This document shows positions 34,613 through 44,225 of a stretch of 64,000 nt of DNA, piece by piece; position 1 is the first letter of the stretch, and every line of letters begins with the position of its first letter. The DNA comes from DASXRU01 sp034665305 (GTDB lineage: Bacteria > Acidobacteriota > Blastocatellia > Pyrinomonadales > Pyrinomonadaceae), in assembly GCA_034665305.1 (NCBI GenBank), contig JAXDFZ010000018.1:248001-312000 (forward strand), in the 5' to 3' direction. A model generated the notes under the pieces. The model did no database searches, was not told the origin of the DNA, and was given only the letters and a program-made list of their open reading frames with translations. Position numbers and translations under genes: made by a program.

Positions 34613-35560
34613 TTATCGTGAAGATTTTCGGCGCTTCATAGGCTTCATCTTGCGCGGTGTTTTTGGCGACGGCTTGTCAAAGTGTTCGCGGCAAATCTTG
34701 AGGAACGCTTTACTGATCGGAGCCTCATATCCTCCGACCAAACGGGCCAGTCCCATCTCCCAATTAATTTGCGCTCCTTCAATCCACCAGGAAACCAGTC
34801 TACCCGCGGCGATTTCCTCGAGCGCTGATCCCAACGGAACGATGCCCACACCCAGGTCCGCTTCGACCATGCGCTTAATGGCAGCCAGGCGGCTCAACTC
34901 CATGCCTACGGTTAGCGAAACTCCGGCTTGAGAAAAGAAGTTGTCGATTAACCGGCGGGTGTTGCCGCCGCGCTCGCCCAGAATCAACTTCTCTCCCGCA
35001 AGATCATAAGCACTGACTACTTTTTGTTTGGCCAGTTTGTGGCGGGGGCAGGCAATCGCCACCAACTCGTCCTGACTCAGTTTTTCAGTTTGGATGCCGC
35101 GTGCTTCTACCGGCAGAGAGACAAACGCCAGGTCGAGTTCGCCCGCGAGGATTTGTTGGACCAGGGCATCGCTGGTCCCCGAAGTCACCGAGATTTCCGC
35201 ACCGGGATGCAGTGACTTTAACTGTTCCAGCAGTTGCGGCAGTTGGTCCGCATTTACCATCGCGGATGCGCTGCCGATGCGCAAACGTCCGCGCTCCGCT
35301 CCGGCCAGGGCGCTGATTTCTTCGACGGCGGCATTGTGTTCCCGCAGGATGATGCGGGCGCGTTCCAGTAGTTTTTCGCCGGCTTCGGTAAGCATGACGC
35401 GACGCGGCGCGCGCACAAAGACCCGCGCGTCCAGTTCTGTCTCCAGTTGCCGGATCTGCATGCTAATGGCGGCCTGGGTTACGTGAACGCGCCGGGCGCC
35501 GGCCGTAAAAGTGCCCGCTTCCGCAATCGCCACGAAGGCTTTTAGTTGTCTGATTTCCAT
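34613..35560 (-). CDS. LysR-family transcriptional regulator
   Basis: A 315-residue LysR regulator: winged helix-turn-helix at residues 1-60 (MEIRQLKAFVAIAEAGTFTAGA, VTQAAISMQIRQLE), followed by a linker helix and the periplasmic-binding-protein-like effector domain (LRIGSASAMVNADQLPQLLEQLKSLHPGAEI). The C-terminus ends in a strongly basic tail (KTPRKMKPMKRRKSSR). The type is CysB/CbbR-like. It is divergent from the MurNAc-salvage operon with a gap of about 148 bases, so it may control that operon; this is inference from position, no operator was identified. GAGG precedes the ATG. Confidence 0.92.
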   Translation of the reverse strand: MEIRQLKAFVAIAEAGTFTAGARRVHVTQAAISMQIRQLETELDARVFVRAPRRVMLTEAGEKLLERARIILREHNAAVEEISALAGAERGRLRIGSASAMVNADQLPQLLEQLKSLHPGAEISVTSGTSDALVQQILAGELDLAFVSLPVEARGIQTEKLSQDELVAIACPRHKLAKQKVVSAYDLAGEKLILGERGGNTRRLIDNFFSQAGVSLTVGMELSRLAAIKRMVEADLGVGIVPLGSALEEIAAGRLVSWWIEGAQINWEMGLARLVGGYEAPISKAFLKICREHFDKPSPKTPRKMKPMKRRKSSR

Positions 35561-35708
35561 GGCAGGCCTCTATTAGCAACCATTGTTACGCGGATAAGAT
35601 CTTTTAGTTTCCATTATAGCTGGTGAGACCCTAAAATTGTACTCTTCGCATCAGCTTGGCAGGAAGGCACACCGACTGGCCCGCAGCCCCGCCACGTGCG
35701 ACGCCCCG

Positions 35709-36707
35709 ATGCAAATGACTGCAAAATCAACCCGAACCCACGAGCCGGCGCGGCGCCCCTTGGGGACCCGCGATCTGGTCGCAGGCGTTGACGGCGGGGG
35801 CACCAAGACGCGGGCAGTAATAATCGATAACAACGAAACAGTTCTGGGAGAAGGACTCGCAGGTCCCTCGAATCCTTTGCGGGTGGGTGTAACTAATGCA
35901 GCCGCCGGCGTCCGAGACGCGCTCGATCGCGCCTGCGCCGCGGCTTCGGTCAAGCGTGATGAGATCGCGGCGATGGGCGTAGGCCTGGCCGGTGTCAGAA
36001 GAAAAGACATTCGCACCCGGATGCGCGAAGTGCTGATTGCTACACTTGGCGTGAAGCAAATCGAATTAGTTAGTGACGGCGATATTGCCCTCGCCGGCGC
36101 GACCGACGGAAAGCCCGGCGTGGTTGTGATTGCCGGTACCGGCTCCATTTGTTGTGGCATCAATGCGCGGGGCAGACGCGTTTGCGCCGGCGGTTGGGGG
36201 CCGATGGTCGGAGACGAAGGCGGCGGATCGTGGATCGCGCGGCGCGCGTTGCAGGCGGTCGCGCACGAGTCTGATGAACGCGGGCCGCGCACCGCTTTGA
36301 CCGAAGCAGCTTGCGCCTATTTCCATGTGACCGTGGCAGACGATCTATCAACCGCGATCTATGCGCCCACGATCACTAACGAACGCATCGCGGGGTTTGG
36401 GAAACAGGTTATCGAAGTGGCGCGGACTGGCGATCCGGTGGCGCTGGAGATCGTCACCGACGCCGGCCGCGAGCTAGGCCGTTCTGCAGTTGCCGTGATT
36501 CATAAACTGCGCCTGGAAGACGAGCGGTTCCAGGTGGCATATGTCGGCGGAGTCTTCCTGGCCGGCGAGCTGATTCTGAAGCCCCTGAGGCAGGGGGTTG
36601 CGCGCGTGGCCAAGAAAGCTTTTATTGCTCCGCCCGCCTATCCGCCGGCAATGGCGGCGGCGCGCATGGCGCGAGTGCTGCTGAACGATTTGGCTCTTGC
36701 GGTCTAG
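35709..36707 (+). CDS. BadF/BadG-type sugar kinase (MurNAc/GlcNAc kinase, MurK-like)
   Basis: A 332-residue ASKHA-fold kinase. Phosphate motif LVAGVDGGGTKTRAVIID is near the N-terminus, connecting motif GMGVGLAGV, the second phosphate motif VVVIAGTGSICCG, and the GGWGPMVGDEGGGSWIARRAL block typical of N-acetylglucosamine/N-acetylmuramic acid kinases. It starts the salvage operon and is followed by murQ after 47 bases, which makes MurNAc-6-phosphate the expected product, as for MurK of Clostridium. The ATG at 35709 (or 35715) is chosen; a TTG at 35637 would add a non-conserved leader. No signal peptide: cytoplasmic. Confidence 0.85.
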   Translation: MQMTAKSTRTHEPARRPLGTRDLVAGVDGGGTKTRAVIIDNNETVLGEGLAGPSNPLRVGVTNAAAGVRDALDRACAAASVKRDEIAAMGVGLAGVRRKDIRTRMREVLIATLGVKQIELVSDGDIALAGATDGKPGVVVIAGTGSICCGINARGRRVCAGGWGPMVGDEGGGSWIARRALQAVAHESDERGPRTALTEAACAYFHVTVADDLSTAIYAPTITNERIAGFGKQVIEVARTGDPVALEIVTDAGRELGRSAVAVIHKLRLEDERFQVAYVGGVFLAGELILKPLRQGVARVAKKAFIAPPAYPPAMAAARMARVLLNDLALAV

Positions 36708-36754
36708 CGCAATCCGTGGTTCTCTCTCCCGACCGCGCTCATACAAAACTTTTT

Positions 36755-37672
36755 ATGGAATCGCCGATCTCGGAACCCCTCATCGTTACTGAAGAGGAGA
36801 ATCCAAGGACCGCCAATATCAGTTCGCTGCCGACCGCTGAAGTGGTGCGGTTGATGAACGCTGAAGACGCATTGGTTGCAGGTGCGGTGTCCGAAGTTTT
36901 GACGCAGGTCGCGTTTGCGGTTGATGCCATCGTCGCCAGGCTTCAGGGCGGCGGCCGTCTTTTTTACATTGGCACCGGCACGTCAGGACGCCTCGGAGTT
37001 CTCGACGCTGCGGAGTGTCCGCCAACGTTCGGCGTTTCACCGGATTTAGTTCAGGCGGTAATCGCGGGTGGTTACGAAGCATGTTATCGTGCAGTCGAAG
37101 CTTCAGAAGATGACACCGACGCGGGTATCAACGATCTAAAGACGCGCGGCTTAACTGAAAAAGACGCCCTCGTGGGAATCGCAGCGTCGGGACGAACGCC
37201 ATACACGGTCGGCGCCGTGCAGTACGCCAGAACCCTTGGGTGCTTTACTGTCGCGCTGACGTGCGCGCCGGAATCACCAATCGTGACGGCAGCGGAACTT
37301 GGTATTGTTCCGGTAGTTGGGCCCGAAGTCCTCGCCGGTTCAACGCGCTTGAAGGCAGGCACGGCGCAAAAGCTTGTACTGAACATGCTTTCGACGGCGA
37401 CTATGATTCGGCTTGGCTACGTCAGCGGCAACCGCATGTCGAACGTCCAGGCGCGCAATTCCAAGCTCAGGGTGCGAGCGGCCCGGATCCTTATGACGGA
37501 GACCGGCCTGGGCGCAGAAGCTGCGGCTGAACTTCTTAGAAGCGCCGCCGGTGAATTACCGGTTGCGTTAGTGATGGCAAAGTCAGGCCGCGAACTGCAG
37601 GATGCCAAGCGCGCGCTGGCTGCGAGCAATGGCGTAGTAAATCGTGCGGTAACGTTACTCGAGAATCCATGA
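36755..37672 (+). CDS. murQ: N-acetylmuramic acid 6-phosphate etherase
   Basis: A 305-residue SIS-domain enzyme that cleaves the lactyl ether of MurNAc-6-phosphate to GlcNAc-6-phosphate and D-lactate. The family signatures are clear: ENPRTANISSLPTAEVVRLMN at the front, YIGTGTSGRLGVLDAAECPPTFG at about 70-93, and GIAASGRTPYTVGA. SGNRMSNVQARNSKL and the UBA-like C-terminal part (RAARILMTETGLGAEAAAELL) complete it. Length is normal. The ATG at 36755 is the family start. Its TGA overlaps the ATG of the symporter gene (ATGA), showing translational coupling. Confidence 0.96.
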   Translation: MESPISEPLIVTEEENPRTANISSLPTAEVVRLMNAEDALVAGAVSEVLTQVAFAVDAIVARLQGGGRLFYIGTGTSGRLGVLDAAECPPTFGVSPDLVQAVIAGGYEACYRAVEASEDDTDAGINDLKTRGLTEKDALVGIAASGRTPYTVGAVQYARTLGCFTVALTCAPESPIVTAAELGIVPVVGPEVLAGSTRLKAGTAQKLVLNMLSTATMIRLGYVSGNRMSNVQARNSKLRVRAARILMTETGLGAEAAAELLRSAAGELPVALVMAKSGRELQDAKRALAASNGVVNRAVTLLENP

Positions 37673-39273
37673 AACTAATCGACCTCGTCATCATCTTTGG
37701 TTACCTGATCGGAATCACGCTGTTCGGCATCTGGTTTTCAAAGAAGCAAGAGACGACGCGCGACTATTTTCTGGGCGACCGCACGGTCCCCTGGTGGGCC
37801 ATCGCTGCCTCTATTGTCGCAACCGAAACTTCCACCATTACCTTTATCTCAGTCCCCGGGATTGCGTTTGCACGCGGCGGAAACTTTCAGTTTCTGCAAC
37901 TGGTCTTAGGTTACATGCTGGGACGAATCGTGATTTCGTTCCTGTTCATTCCCTCGTACTTCCGCGGCGAGCTGATGACCGTCTACCAGTTGCTGGAGCG
38001 GCGGTTCGGCAACCGGATCAAGATGCTGGCGGCGTCACTTTTTGTAGTGATGCGAAACATTGCCGACGGTATTCGACTGTTGCTGACGGCGTTTGTGCTG
38101 GCCGCGGTCTACTCAGCCTTTCAACCACAAACCAACCAACAGGCGATTGTGATTGGCTCCATTGTTTTGCTGGGCGTGGTGATGATCATCTTCACTTACT
38201 TTGGTGGTATGGAAGCTGTGATTTGGGTAGAGGTGGTCCAACTGGGAATCTACCTGGCCGGAGCGGCTGCGGCAGCGATCGTGCTGGGAAGCGCCATCAA
38301 GGGCGGTTGGGGCCAGGCCTTTGCCCTGGGAGAACAGTACGGAAAGTTCAACTTTCTTGATTTCGGCATCCGGCCGACCAGCTATGCGTTTACAGCTCCA
38401 TTTACGAATAGCGCTTTTCACTTTTCGCTTCCCATCGACCTGACGAAAACTTACACGTTCTGGGCGGGAATCCTGGGCGGGTGTTTTTTGACGATGAGCA
38501 CGCATGGAACCGATCAGTATCTGGTCCAGCGTTACCTGTGCACGGACAAGCCGCGACGCGCGGCCGCAGCGCTGCTGTCCAGTGGCGCCGTGGTCCTGGG
38601 TCAATTCATCGGTTTTCTCTTCATCGGAGTTTTGCTGTTTGCGTTTTACGCGCCACATGCGGATGCGGGTTATGGAACGCTCGCCAACGGCGCGGCGACT
38701 TTACCGGTGGCCGGGACGTTTCAGGTTGTTGGCGGCGACCGGGTGTTTCCGGACTTCATTACGAAATACATGCCCTCAGGATTGTCCGGGCTGGTAGTGG
38801 CGGCGATTTTTGCGGCAGCGCTCTCTTCGTCGCTCAACTCCATTGCGGCAACGGCGGTAAACGATCTGTATAAGCCATTCAGACCAAGGCGTGATGACCG
38901 GCACTACCTGCGGGTGTCTCACTGGCTGACGCTACTTTGGGGATTAGTTCAAATCGGCGTGGCCTTGATCGCGATGCGACAGAATCGATCGGCATTGGAC
39001 CAGGCGCTTTCAGTGGCGTCTTTGATTAACGGTCCGGTGCTTGGTGTGTTCCTGGTCGGTACTTTCCTGCGGCGCGTTAGTGAGCCTCCTGCCCTGATCG
39101 GGATGGTCACCAGCATCGTGGTCATGCTTTATATACGCTTCTTTACGCCGATCGCCTGGACCTGGTACGTGCTAATCGGCAGCTTGATAACATTCGTTGT
39201 GGCGTGGGCAGCCGGATACATGTTCGCGCCGGCGTCGCGCGAAAAACGTGACGAATTGTCGCCTACGGCATGA
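37669..39273 (+). CDS. sodium:solute symporter (SSS/SLC5 family)
   Basis: A 534-residue membrane protein with about 13-14 transmembrane segments of the LeuT-fold SSS family (opening LIDLVIIFGYLIGITLFGIWFSKKQETTRDYFLGDR, and the VATETSTITFISVPG sodium-site region). It overlaps murQ by four bases and precedes nagZ by 22 bases, so its substrate is very probably a peptidoglycan sugar such as MurNAc or GlcNAc, taking the place of the MurP phosphotransferase transporter of Bacillus. That would also explain why the operon carries a separate sugar kinase. Substrate assignment is from context only. Confidence 0.9.
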   Translation: MKLIDLVIIFGYLIGITLFGIWFSKKQETTRDYFLGDRTVPWWAIAASIVATETSTITFISVPGIAFARGGNFQFLQLVLGYMLGRIVISFLFIPSYFRGELMTVYQLLERRFGNRIKMLAASLFVVMRNIADGIRLLLTAFVLAAVYSAFQPQTNQQAIVIGSIVLLGVVMIIFTYFGGMEAVIWVEVVQLGIYLAGAAAAAIVLGSAIKGGWGQAFALGEQYGKFNFLDFGIRPTSYAFTAPFTNSAFHFSLPIDLTKTYTFWAGILGGCFLTMSTHGTDQYLVQRYLCTDKPRRAAAALLSSGAVVLGQFIGFLFIGVLLFAFYAPHADAGYGTLANGAATLPVAGTFQVVGGDRVFPDFITKYMPSGLSGLVVAAIFAAALSSSLNSIAATAVNDLYKPFRPRRDDRHYLRVSHWLTLLWGLVQIGVALIAMRQNRSALDQALSVASLINGPVLGVFLVGTFLRRVSEPPALIGMVTSIVVMLYIRFFTPIAWTWYVLIGSLITFVVAWAAGYMFAPASREKRDELSPTA

Positions 39274-39295
39274 ATTAGTTCTAGACATTATTTTG

Positions 39296-41206
39296 ATGAA
39301 ACAGATGCGAGGGTTCAGTTCTTCATTGCTTCTCGCCGCCGTGTTGGTTGCGCCAATGGCACCAATCGCGCGACGAGTTACAGCCACCGCGTCTCCGCAA
39401 AATGCTGCAGCCGGCAAAACGCCTCGATCAGTCCCGCGGCTAAAGCCTTATTCAGTGAAAGCGTCGCCGGAAGCGCTCAAGTGGGCCGACAAGCAGTTGC
39501 GACAAATGTCCCTGGACGAAAAAGTCGGCCAACTGATCAGTGTTGGTATCAATGCGACCTTTCTTAATCAAGACAGCGAAGCTTTCAAATCGCTGCGGCA
39601 TCATGTGGTGGACAACCACGTCGGCGGCATTATTTTGTTTCGTAGTCCAGTGTATGAGTCGGTTGTGCTGGTAAATCGCATGCAGCAAATCGCTCGCTTC
39701 CCGTTACTGGTTTCGGCGGATCTGGAAGCGGGCTCCGGGATGCGTTTCGATGACACCGTAAATTTGCCGTGGAACATGGCAGTCGGCGCGACGGGTCATC
39801 CGGAATATGCCTGGCTCCAGGGCTCCTTAACAGCAAGGGAAGCGAGGGCTCTTGGCATCCAGCAGATCTATGCGCCGGTCGCGGACGTTAACAACAATGC
39901 GGCGAACCCTGTGATCAATGTACGGTCCTACGGCGAGGATCCTGCTGCCGTCGGTCTTTTCGTAGCCAGTTTCATAGCAGGGGCACAGAACGATGGCGTG
40001 ATTGCAACGGCCAAACATTTTCCCGGCCATGGTGATACTGCCGTGGATTCGCACCGCGGCTTGCCGGAAATTGATGTCAGCCGCGAACGGCTTAACGCGG
40101 TGGAGTTGGTGCCGTTTCGCTTCGCCGTTAACTCCGGCGTGGGTGCCGTAATGACCGGGCACATCGCCATCCCCCAGGTTGATCCGACGGCGGTCGTGCC
40201 ACTGCCACGCGACATCAAACTGAAGCCGACTGACACCGATGAAGGCGGCGAGGTAGTCGTGGAGAAAGGAACGATGCCCGCGACGCTTTCGCCGGCGCTC
40301 AACAATATCTTGCGTCGCGATCTGGGCTTTGAGGGATTGATCGTCACCGACGCGATGAGCATGAGCGGCTTGACGCAATACTTCACACAGGAAGAGGCTT
40401 CGGTACGCGCTCTGGAAGCGGGCGCGGATTTGCTGCTAAAACCCGCCGATGTTGATGCGGCCTTTCGGGGCGTGCGCAACGCTGTTACCGGCGGACGTTT
40501 GCCGGAGAAGCGCATCGATCAGTCGGTGCGGCGGGTGCTGGCCGCGAAGTATGATTTGGGATTAGTGAAACGGCGACTCACTCCGATCGATGCGATCGAT
40601 ATCAACGTGGCGGGAAGGGAATCGGTTGAGTTGGCACGCGAGATTGCTGAGCATGCGATCACCCTCGTTCGCAATGAGGACAAACTCGTTCCCCTGACAG
40701 CCCTGAAACCTGATGCTCGGATTTTCAATCTGGCCATTACGAACGGCGATGATCGTTTGACGATCGCCGGCGCATTTGCGACGACGATGTCGGCGGCGGG
40801 CCGAAAGATGGAGACGGTAGTAATCGACGATCGCTCTTCGGAAGCGGAAGTCCGGAAAGCTTTGGAACGAGCAAATCGCGCCGATCTGGTCATCGCTTCG
40901 CTTTACGGGAGGGTGAGAAGTGGACAGGCGCGCAGCGTCGGCTTGCCCGACCCGGGGGCTAAAGCTCTGTCGGCATTGATCGCCGCCAAAGCACCGGTAG
41001 TTGGTATCAGTTTTGGCAACCCGTATCTGCTGCAGAGCTTTCCGAAACTGCGAACGTACGTCGTTGCATATGGCGACATGCCCAGCCTGCAGCAAGCGGC
41101 TGCGCGCGCGTTACTTGGGCAAATCGACATCACGGGTAAGTTGCCAATTTCTTTGCCAGGCCTGTATCCGAGGGGTTCAGGGATTCAGCTTAAGAAGGCG
41201 CCGTAA
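39296..41206 (+). CDS. nagZ: exported GH3 beta-N-acetylhexosaminidase
   Basis: A 637-residue enzyme that removes terminal GlcNAc from muropeptides. A signal peptide is present (MKQMRGFSSSLLLAAVLVAP). The GH3 catalytic domain shows the NagZ histidine loop KHFPGHGDTAVDSHRGLPEID (about 239-258) and the nucleophile Asp352 in VTDAMSMSGL. A C-terminal GH3 (alpha/beta) domain follows, making it the long two-domain type seen in Bacillus NagZ (YbbD). The ATG at 39296 is chosen because it opens the signal peptide; upstream in-frame sequence overlaps the symporter gene. Export implies action in the periplasm, before uptake. Confidence 0.95.
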   Translation: MKQMRGFSSSLLLAAVLVAPMAPIARRVTATASPQNAAAGKTPRSVPRLKPYSVKASPEALKWADKQLRQMSLDEKVGQLISVGINATFLNQDSEAFKSLRHHVVDNHVGGIILFRSPVYESVVLVNRMQQIARFPLLVSADLEAGSGMRFDDTVNLPWNMAVGATGHPEYAWLQGSLTAREARALGIQQIYAPVADVNNNAANPVINVRSYGEDPAAVGLFVASFIAGAQNDGVIATAKHFPGHGDTAVDSHRGLPEIDVSRERLNAVELVPFRFAVNSGVGAVMTGHIAIPQVDPTAVVPLPRDIKLKPTDTDEGGEVVVEKGTMPATLSPALNNILRRDLGFEGLIVTDAMSMSGLTQYFTQEEASVRALEAGADLLLKPADVDAAFRGVRNAVTGGRLPEKRIDQSVRRVLAAKYDLGLVKRRLTPIDAIDINVAGRESVELAREIAEHAITLVRNEDKLVPLTALKPDARIFNLAITNGDDRLTIAGAFATTMSAAGRKMETVVIDDRSSEAEVRKALERANRADLVIASLYGRVRSGQARSVGLPDPGAKALSALIAAKAPVVGISFGNPYLLQSFPKLRTYVVAYGDMPSLQQAAARALLGQIDITGKLPISLPGLYPRGSGIQLKKAP

Positions 41207-41247
41207 CAAGTGCTATGATTGCGTTCCGAGTTGAGGATTGGCAAGAA

Positions 41248-41487
41248 ATGACACCGGGACAAAGGCTTGATCGACTGGAAAGAATTGCGCGGCTGATGAC
41301 GCGTGCGGGGCTGCGCAGCCACCGGCAAATTCGGGAGCAAAACGAGAAAATCGATATCATAATCGATGCACAAGTGAAGAACGAGGAGCGCTTCGCAAAA
41401 CTAGCTGAATCTCAAACGCACACGGATCGCCGGCTGGACGCCCTTATAGATATCATCAGGGAAGGTCGGAACGGGCAGTCTCAATAA
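41248..41487 (+). CDS. small coiled-coil hypothetical protein
   Basis: A 79-residue protein (MTPGQRLDRLERIARLMTRAG ...) that is nearly all helix and highly charged, with heptad-like leucine/isoleucine spacing in QNEKIDIIIDAQVKNEERFAKLAE and RRLDALIDIIRE. Similar short proteins are frequent in Acidobacteria and remain uncharacterised. The ATG at 41248 is chosen over one at 41215 because GAGGA lies upstream; both are in frame. It sits inside the salvage operon between nagZ and the amidase-muramidase gene, 41 bases from the first, but there is no evidence for a role in the pathway. Confidence 0.7.
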   Translation: MTPGQRLDRLERIARLMTRAGLRSHRQIREQNEKIDIIIDAQVKNEERFAKLAESQTHTDRRLDALIDIIREGRNGQSQ

Positions 41488-41533
41488 CATTAAATACCGA
41501 AGATTCAGTTTTCTAAGTTTCCTACTAACCACC

Positions 41534-44056
41534 TTGCCCTTAATTCAGTCACTCTTCCGCCCGCTAAGACCAGAAACACATCTTGTTGCTGTTCTGCTCG
41601 TGATGGCGATGGCGATCCCGTGCTTTGCGCTGACAACGCAAAACGCTCGAGCTTTACCGAAAAATAAAGTTTCTGGGGCCGGCATTTCGCTTGAAAAACT
41701 TGCGCAGATGGATCCCGTCATTCAGGCGGAGATCGCGCAACATCATCTGCCTGGCGCCGTAGTCCTCGTCGCGCGTAAGGGCCAGGTTGTTTGGCGTAAG
41801 GCCTACGGCGCGCGGGCAGTCGAGCCGGTACGCGAAGCGATGACCACCGATACGATCTTCGACCTGGCGAGTCTCACCAAAGTAATTGCGACTGCCACCA
41901 GCATCATGATCCTGGTCGAGCGCGGCAAGATCCGTCTTGCCGACCCGTTGTCGAATTACATTCCGGAAATCAAAGGCGAAGGCCGCGAGCGCATCACCAT
42001 TGAACTGCTGTTAACGCATCGTGCAGGCTACGCGCCGGACTTTGATTTGAAAGAGCGCTGGACGGGTTATGACGAAGCGATCAAACGGCTGATCAAAGAG
42101 CCCTTGCGAAATCCCGCCGGCGCCCGGTTTGTTTACAGCGACATTAACTACATCGCGCTTGGCGAAGTGGTGCGGCGCGTCAGCGGCCTGCCCCTCGATG
42201 AGTTTGCGCGCCGAAACATTTTCGTGCCCCTCGGGATGCGGGAAACGGGGTTCCGTCCGGCGGCGCGCTTACGTGCGCGCATCGCGCCGACGGAAAAGCG
42301 CCGCGGTCAACTGAGTTATCTCGGCGATTCGGCCCAAAATGCCGGGGCCGAAGGCGACCAATGGCTGCGCGGTGAAGTGCACGATCCTACGTCTTACCGC
42401 ATGAACGGAGTCGCCGGGCACGCGGGGCTGTTTTCAACGGCTGATGATTTGGCGATCTACGCGCAGATGATCCTGAACGGCGGTATCTATCGCGGAGTGC
42501 GAATTCTCGGGCCGCTGACAGTTGCTGAGATGACCCGTCCGCGTCTGGTGGCCGAGAATCGCTGGGCCCGTGGTTTGGGTTGGGACATCAATACAAGTTT
42601 CTCAACCAACCGCGGCGAGTTTTTTCCGCTGGGCTCGTTCGGTCACACCGGCTTCACAGGCACGTCGATGTGGATCGATCCGGCGTCGAACATGTTTGTG
42701 ATCTTTCTTAGCAATCGCGTTCATCCGGACGGCAAAGGCGATGTTGGTCCTTTGCGCGGCCGCGTGGCGTCGATAGCCGCCGGAGCCGTAACTGATTTGG
42801 CGGCGGTGGCGAGCGCCCATATCGAAGTGTCGCGCTACTTTGAAACGCTGACCGCCGACCTGGCCCGCTTTACCGCTTCGCGAGATGCCGCGCTCGCCAC
42901 TGTTCCGGCTCCCACAGTTCCGATTGATGCAAAAGTGCTCACCGGAATTGACGTGCTGGAGCGTGATGGGTTCAAGCAACTGGCCGGAATGCGCGTGGGT
43001 CTGATTACAAATCATACCGGGCGGGATCGTGCGGGAAAGTCAACCATCGATGTGCTGCATAATGCGACAGGCGTGAAACTCGTAGCGTTGTTTTCACCGG
43101 AACACGGCATTCGGGGCGCGGCCGATGAAAAAATTTCAGACTCCAAAGATGAACAGACTGGCTTGCCGATCTATTCGCTTTACGGAGAGACGCGACGGCC
43201 CCAGGCTGAGCAGTTGAAAAATGTCGACGCTCTCGTCTATGACATCCAGGATGTCGGGGTGCGCTTTTACACCTACATCTCGACGCTTGGCTATGCGATG
43301 GAAGAGGCGGCCAGGGCCAAACTGCCGCTGTATGTGCTCGACCGGCCGAACCCGATCGGTGGTGTCGAGGTCGAGGGTCCGATTGCTGACGCTGACAAAC
43401 TTTCTTTCACTGCCTATCACCGAATTCCCGTTCGGCATGGGATGACCATCGGCGAGCTCGGCCGGCTCTATAACGAAGAACGCAAGATCGGCTGCGACCT
43501 AAGAGTCATTCAAATGGACGGATGGCAGCGGTCCATGTGGTTTGATGAGACAAGTCTTACCTGGAAAAATCCTTCGCCAAACATGCGTAGCCTGAATGAA
43601 GCGACTCTGTATCCGGGTATTGGTTTGTTGGAGACCACGAATGTTTCCGTGGGGCGGGGAACAGACACGCCGTTCGAATTAGTCGGCGCGCCATGGATTG
43701 ATGAACAGCAGTTATCATCTTATCTGAATCAGCGAAAGATTCCCGGCGCGCGCTTTGTCCCGGTACGCTTTACGCCCACAACCTCAGTCTTCAAAGGCGA
43801 AGAGTGCCGCGGCGTGAACGTCATCGTTACGGATCGCGGCAGGTTCCGACCGCTTATCAATGGACTGGAGATAGCTGTCGCTTTGCGGAAACTCTATCCG
43901 TCGGATTGGAAAGTTGACAGTTATCTGCGCCTGCTGGCGAATGCTGACGCGCTGGCGCAGCTGAAGCAGGGCGCTGACGCGAGTGAGATTGCGCGCTCCT
44001 GGGCTACTTCTTTGGAAGAGTTTCGCCGCGTCCGCGCGCGCGTGCTCATTTATTAA
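41534..44056 (+). CDS. fused beta-lactamase-fold amidase (AmiE-like) and exo-muramidase (NamZ/DUF1343)
   Basis: An 840-residue exported two-domain protein. After a signal peptide (HLVAVLLVMAMAIPCFA), residues about 50-440 are a serine beta-lactamase-fold hydrolase with Ser113-x-x-Lys116 in ASLTKVI, YSDINY (from Tyr201) and HTGFTG (371-376). Residues about 468-840 are DUF1343, characterised in Bacillus as the exo-N-acetylmuramidase NamZ (SPEHGIRG, YDIQDVGVRFYTYISTLG). In Bacillus, AmiE (YbbE, MurNAc-L-Ala amidase of beta-lactamase fold), NagZ and NamZ are separate neighbours; here AmiE and NamZ appear fused. The start is a TTG at 41534 because no ATG gives a full signal peptide; the true start may differ slightly. 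A VGQAFLPV-type doublet begins 1 base after the stop. Confidence 0.88.
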   Translation: MPLIQSLFRPLRPETHLVAVLLVMAMAIPCFALTTQNARALPKNKVSGAGISLEKLAQMDPVIQAEIAQHHLPGAVVLVARKGQVVWRKAYGARAVEPVREAMTTDTIFDLASLTKVIATATSIMILVERGKIRLADPLSNYIPEIKGEGRERITIELLLTHRAGYAPDFDLKERWTGYDEAIKRLIKEPLRNPAGARFVYSDINYIALGEVVRRVSGLPLDEFARRNIFVPLGMRETGFRPAARLRARIAPTEKRRGQLSYLGDSAQNAGAEGDQWLRGEVHDPTSYRMNGVAGHAGLFSTADDLAIYAQMILNGGIYRGVRILGPLTVAEMTRPRLVAENRWARGLGWDINTSFSTNRGEFFPLGSFGHTGFTGTSMWIDPASNMFVIFLSNRVHPDGKGDVGPLRGRVASIAAGAVTDLAAVASAHIEVSRYFETLTADLARFTASRDAALATVPAPTVPIDAKVLTGIDVLERDGFKQLAGMRVGLITNHTGRDRAGKSTIDVLHNATGVKLVALFSPEHGIRGAADEKISDSKDEQTGLPIYSLYGETRRPQAEQLKNVDALVYDIQDVGVRFYTYISTLGYAMEEAARAKLPLYVLDRPNPIGGVEVEGPIADADKLSFTAYHRIPVRHGMTIGELGRLYNEERKIGCDLRVIQMDGWQRSMWFDETSLTWKNPSPNMRSLNEATLYPGIGLLETTNVSVGRGTDTPFELVGAPWIDEQQLSSYLNQRKIPGARFVPVRFTPTTSVFKGEECRGVNVIVTDRGRFRPLINGLEIAVALRKLYPSDWKVDSYLRLLANADALAQLKQGADASEIARSWATSLEEFRRVRARVLIY

Positions 44057-44057
44057 A

Positions 44058-44140
44058 GTAGGACAGGCATTCCTGCCTGTCTGTTTCTTCGAAGCGAGTC
44101 TTTGTCAGCGAGATGGACAGGCAGGAAGGACCTGTCCTAC
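44058..44140. repeat. VGQAFLPV palindromes, inverted doublet (copies 5 and 6)
   Basis: Copies at 44058-44081 (GTAGGACAGGCATTCCTGCC...) and 44115-44140 (GGACAGGCAGGAAGGACCTG...) face each other across 33 bases. The copy at 44115 has a small change in the central loop. The doublet starts one base after the stop codon of the preceding gene. Confidence 0.85.
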
Positions 44141-44225
44141 GTTATTTTCTAGGCACGGCGGAGATGCAGCGGTTATAATCCCCGCGCTCGATTTCAACAG
44201 TACGGCCGGACCATCTGGAGGTGTT

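Noticed and set aside
43983..44225. Longer start for the CADD-like gene
   Set aside because: The extra residues come from the end of the amidase-muramidase gene and the VGQAFLPV doublet; a perfect GGAGG marks the ATG at 44226.
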